A DNA stretch of 5,953 bases, taken from an uncultured Bacilli bacterium. Lineage in GTDB: Bacteria; Bacillota_I; Bacilli_A; RF39; UBA660. This document shows, piece by piece, positions 5,766-5,953 of this stretch (positions are counted from its first letter, which is position 1; each line of letters begins with the position of its first letter). Under the pieces are notes generated by a model that was not told the origin of the DNA, searched no databases, and worked only from the letters and a program-made list of their open reading frames with translations. Both the position numbers and the translations under genes were made by a program. The stretch lies in contig CANQHB010000060.1 in NCBI GenBank assembly GCA_947623755.1, positions 1 through 5,953 on the forward strand. Direction: 5' to 3'.

Positions 5766-5770
5766 CCACC
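5766..5770 (-). promoter_or_regulatory. Ribosome binding site deciding the TTG start of uppS
   Basis: GGTGG on the minus strand ends 7 nt before the TTG at 5758-5756. No ATG or GTG in the same frame lies between it and the conserved N-terminal motif, so it fixes the non-ATG start. Confidence 0.65.
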
Positions 5771-5783
5771 AACTTTCTAAATA

Positions 5784-5792
5784 ATTATATCA
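5784..5792 (-). promoter_or_regulatory. Extended -10 promoter of uppS
   Basis: The minus strand reads TGATATAAT, a perfect -10 box with the TGn extension. No good -35 box is seen 16-18 nt upstream, which fits extended -10 promoters. The predicted start near 5777 leaves a leader of about 19 nt that includes the ribosome binding site. Confidence 0.65.
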
Positions 5793-5798
5793 TAACTA

Positions 5799-5827
5799 TT
5801 GCAAACTTTCTACTTTCTTGTTATAAT
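5799..5827 (+). promoter_or_regulatory. SigA-type promoter of tRNA-Thr
   Basis: TTGCAA (5799-5804; four of six matches to TTGACA), a 17-nt spacer, then a perfect TATAAT (5822-5827). The predicted start near 5834 is two bases before the mature tRNA 5' end, as expected for a monocistronic tRNA gene. Confidence 0.75.
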
Positions 5828-5835
5828 TTTACTAT

Positions 5836-5909
5836 GCTGATTTAGTTTAGTGGTAGAACGGAAGCATGGTAAGCTTCAAAGGACTGTTCAATTCAGTCAT
5901 TCAGCACCA
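5836..5909 (+). tRNA. tRNA-Thr, anticodon GGT, with encoded CCA
   Basis: The 74-nt cloverleaf folds as follows. Acceptor arm 5836-5842 pairs with 5899-5905, D stem GTTT/GAAC, anticodon stem GAAGC/GCTTC with loop ATGGTAA (anticodon GGT at 5868-5870), T stem GACTG/CAGTC with loop TTCAATT, discriminator A, and genome-encoded CCA (5907-5909). It reads Thr codons ACC and ACU. The first two acceptor pairs (G1-C72, C2-G71) and G35-U36 agree with threonine identity. Oddities are a T6-T67 mismatch in the acceptor stem, a 4-nt variable loop (AAAG) that would place G at position 48 opposite G15, and a short D loop. A close promoter and a strong terminator suggest it is expressed as a single-gene unit. 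Confidence 0.92.
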
Positions 5910-5919
5910 TTTAGTGATT

Positions 5920-5953
5920 AAACTCCGATTTTATCGGGGTTTTTCTTATTTTT
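5920..5953 (+). terminator. Intrinsic terminator of tRNA-Thr
   Basis: The 10-bp stem AAACTCCGAT / ATCGGGGTTT (5920-5929 with 5933-5942) has a 3-nt TTT loop and is followed by a T-rich tract. Its one non-Watson-Crick pair is a T-G wobble only on the plus strand, which confirms direction. Confidence 0.88.

Noticed and set aside
5880..5953. Integration attachment site at the 3' end of tRNA-Thr
   Set aside because: Conjugative elements often use tRNA 3' ends, and a coupling ATPase is nearby, but I see no second copy of the tRNA end in the window, no integrase, and a normal terminator follows directly.

Overview
The window looks like chromosomal DNA from a low-GC Gram-positive bacterium (Bacillota). 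It is strongly AT-rich and uses TGG for Trp, with TAA, TAG and TGA all acting as stops, so there is no sign of the Mycoplasma-type code. The left edge holds the C-terminal end of a GerAB-type spore germination permease, which points to an endospore former or a descendant of one. Together with the compact gene spacing, this would suit an uncultured gut-type Bacilli, Erysipelotrichales or Clostridia lineage. I cannot name a genus from the sequence.

Layout, left to right: a plus-strand gerAB-like gene cut by the window edge (1-438) converges on, and overlaps by 13 bp, a minus-strand run of genes. In map order these are a compact cytoplasmic glycerophosphodiester phosphodiesterase (426-1019), a tiny single-domain rhodanese (1075-1332), a metallophosphoesterase-fold protein with most metal ligands replaced (1378-2190), and a large VirD4/TraG-type coupling ATPase with two N-terminal membrane segments and a long acidic tail (2266-4545). 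Next come an unrecognised 151-residue single-pass membrane protein (4612-5067) and uppS, undecaprenyl diphosphate synthase (5048-5758). Transcription runs right to left, so uppS is upstream and overlaps the membrane-protein gene by 20 bp. On the plus strand at the right edge is a tRNA-Thr(GGT) gene (5836-5909) with its own promoter and terminator, divergent from uppS. No stretch longer than about 80 bp lacks a gene.

The most striking structure is in the gene junctions. At four successive minus-strand junctions an intrinsic-terminator-like hairpin starts inside the last codon or stop codon of the upstream gene, and promoter elements for the next gene lie in or next to that hairpin and its T-tract. 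The genes after uppS and its partner therefore look like separate transcription units packed into 45-75 bp junctions, not one operon. The clearest case is the phosphoesterase-like gene: a perfect TTGACA-17-TATAAT promoter with a TGn extension, whose -35 box abuts the T-tract ending the ATPase gene.

I see no complete new multi-gene system. The best candidates for novelty are the apparently inactivated phosphoesterase-fold protein behind a perfect consensus promoter, the orphan coupling ATPase with no relaxase or other secretion genes in view, the unknown membrane protein where cdsA is often found after uppS, and the unusual tRNA-Thr. The gene functions (lipid head-group recycling, undecaprenyl phosphate supply, germination, DNA translocation) do not form an obvious shared pathway.
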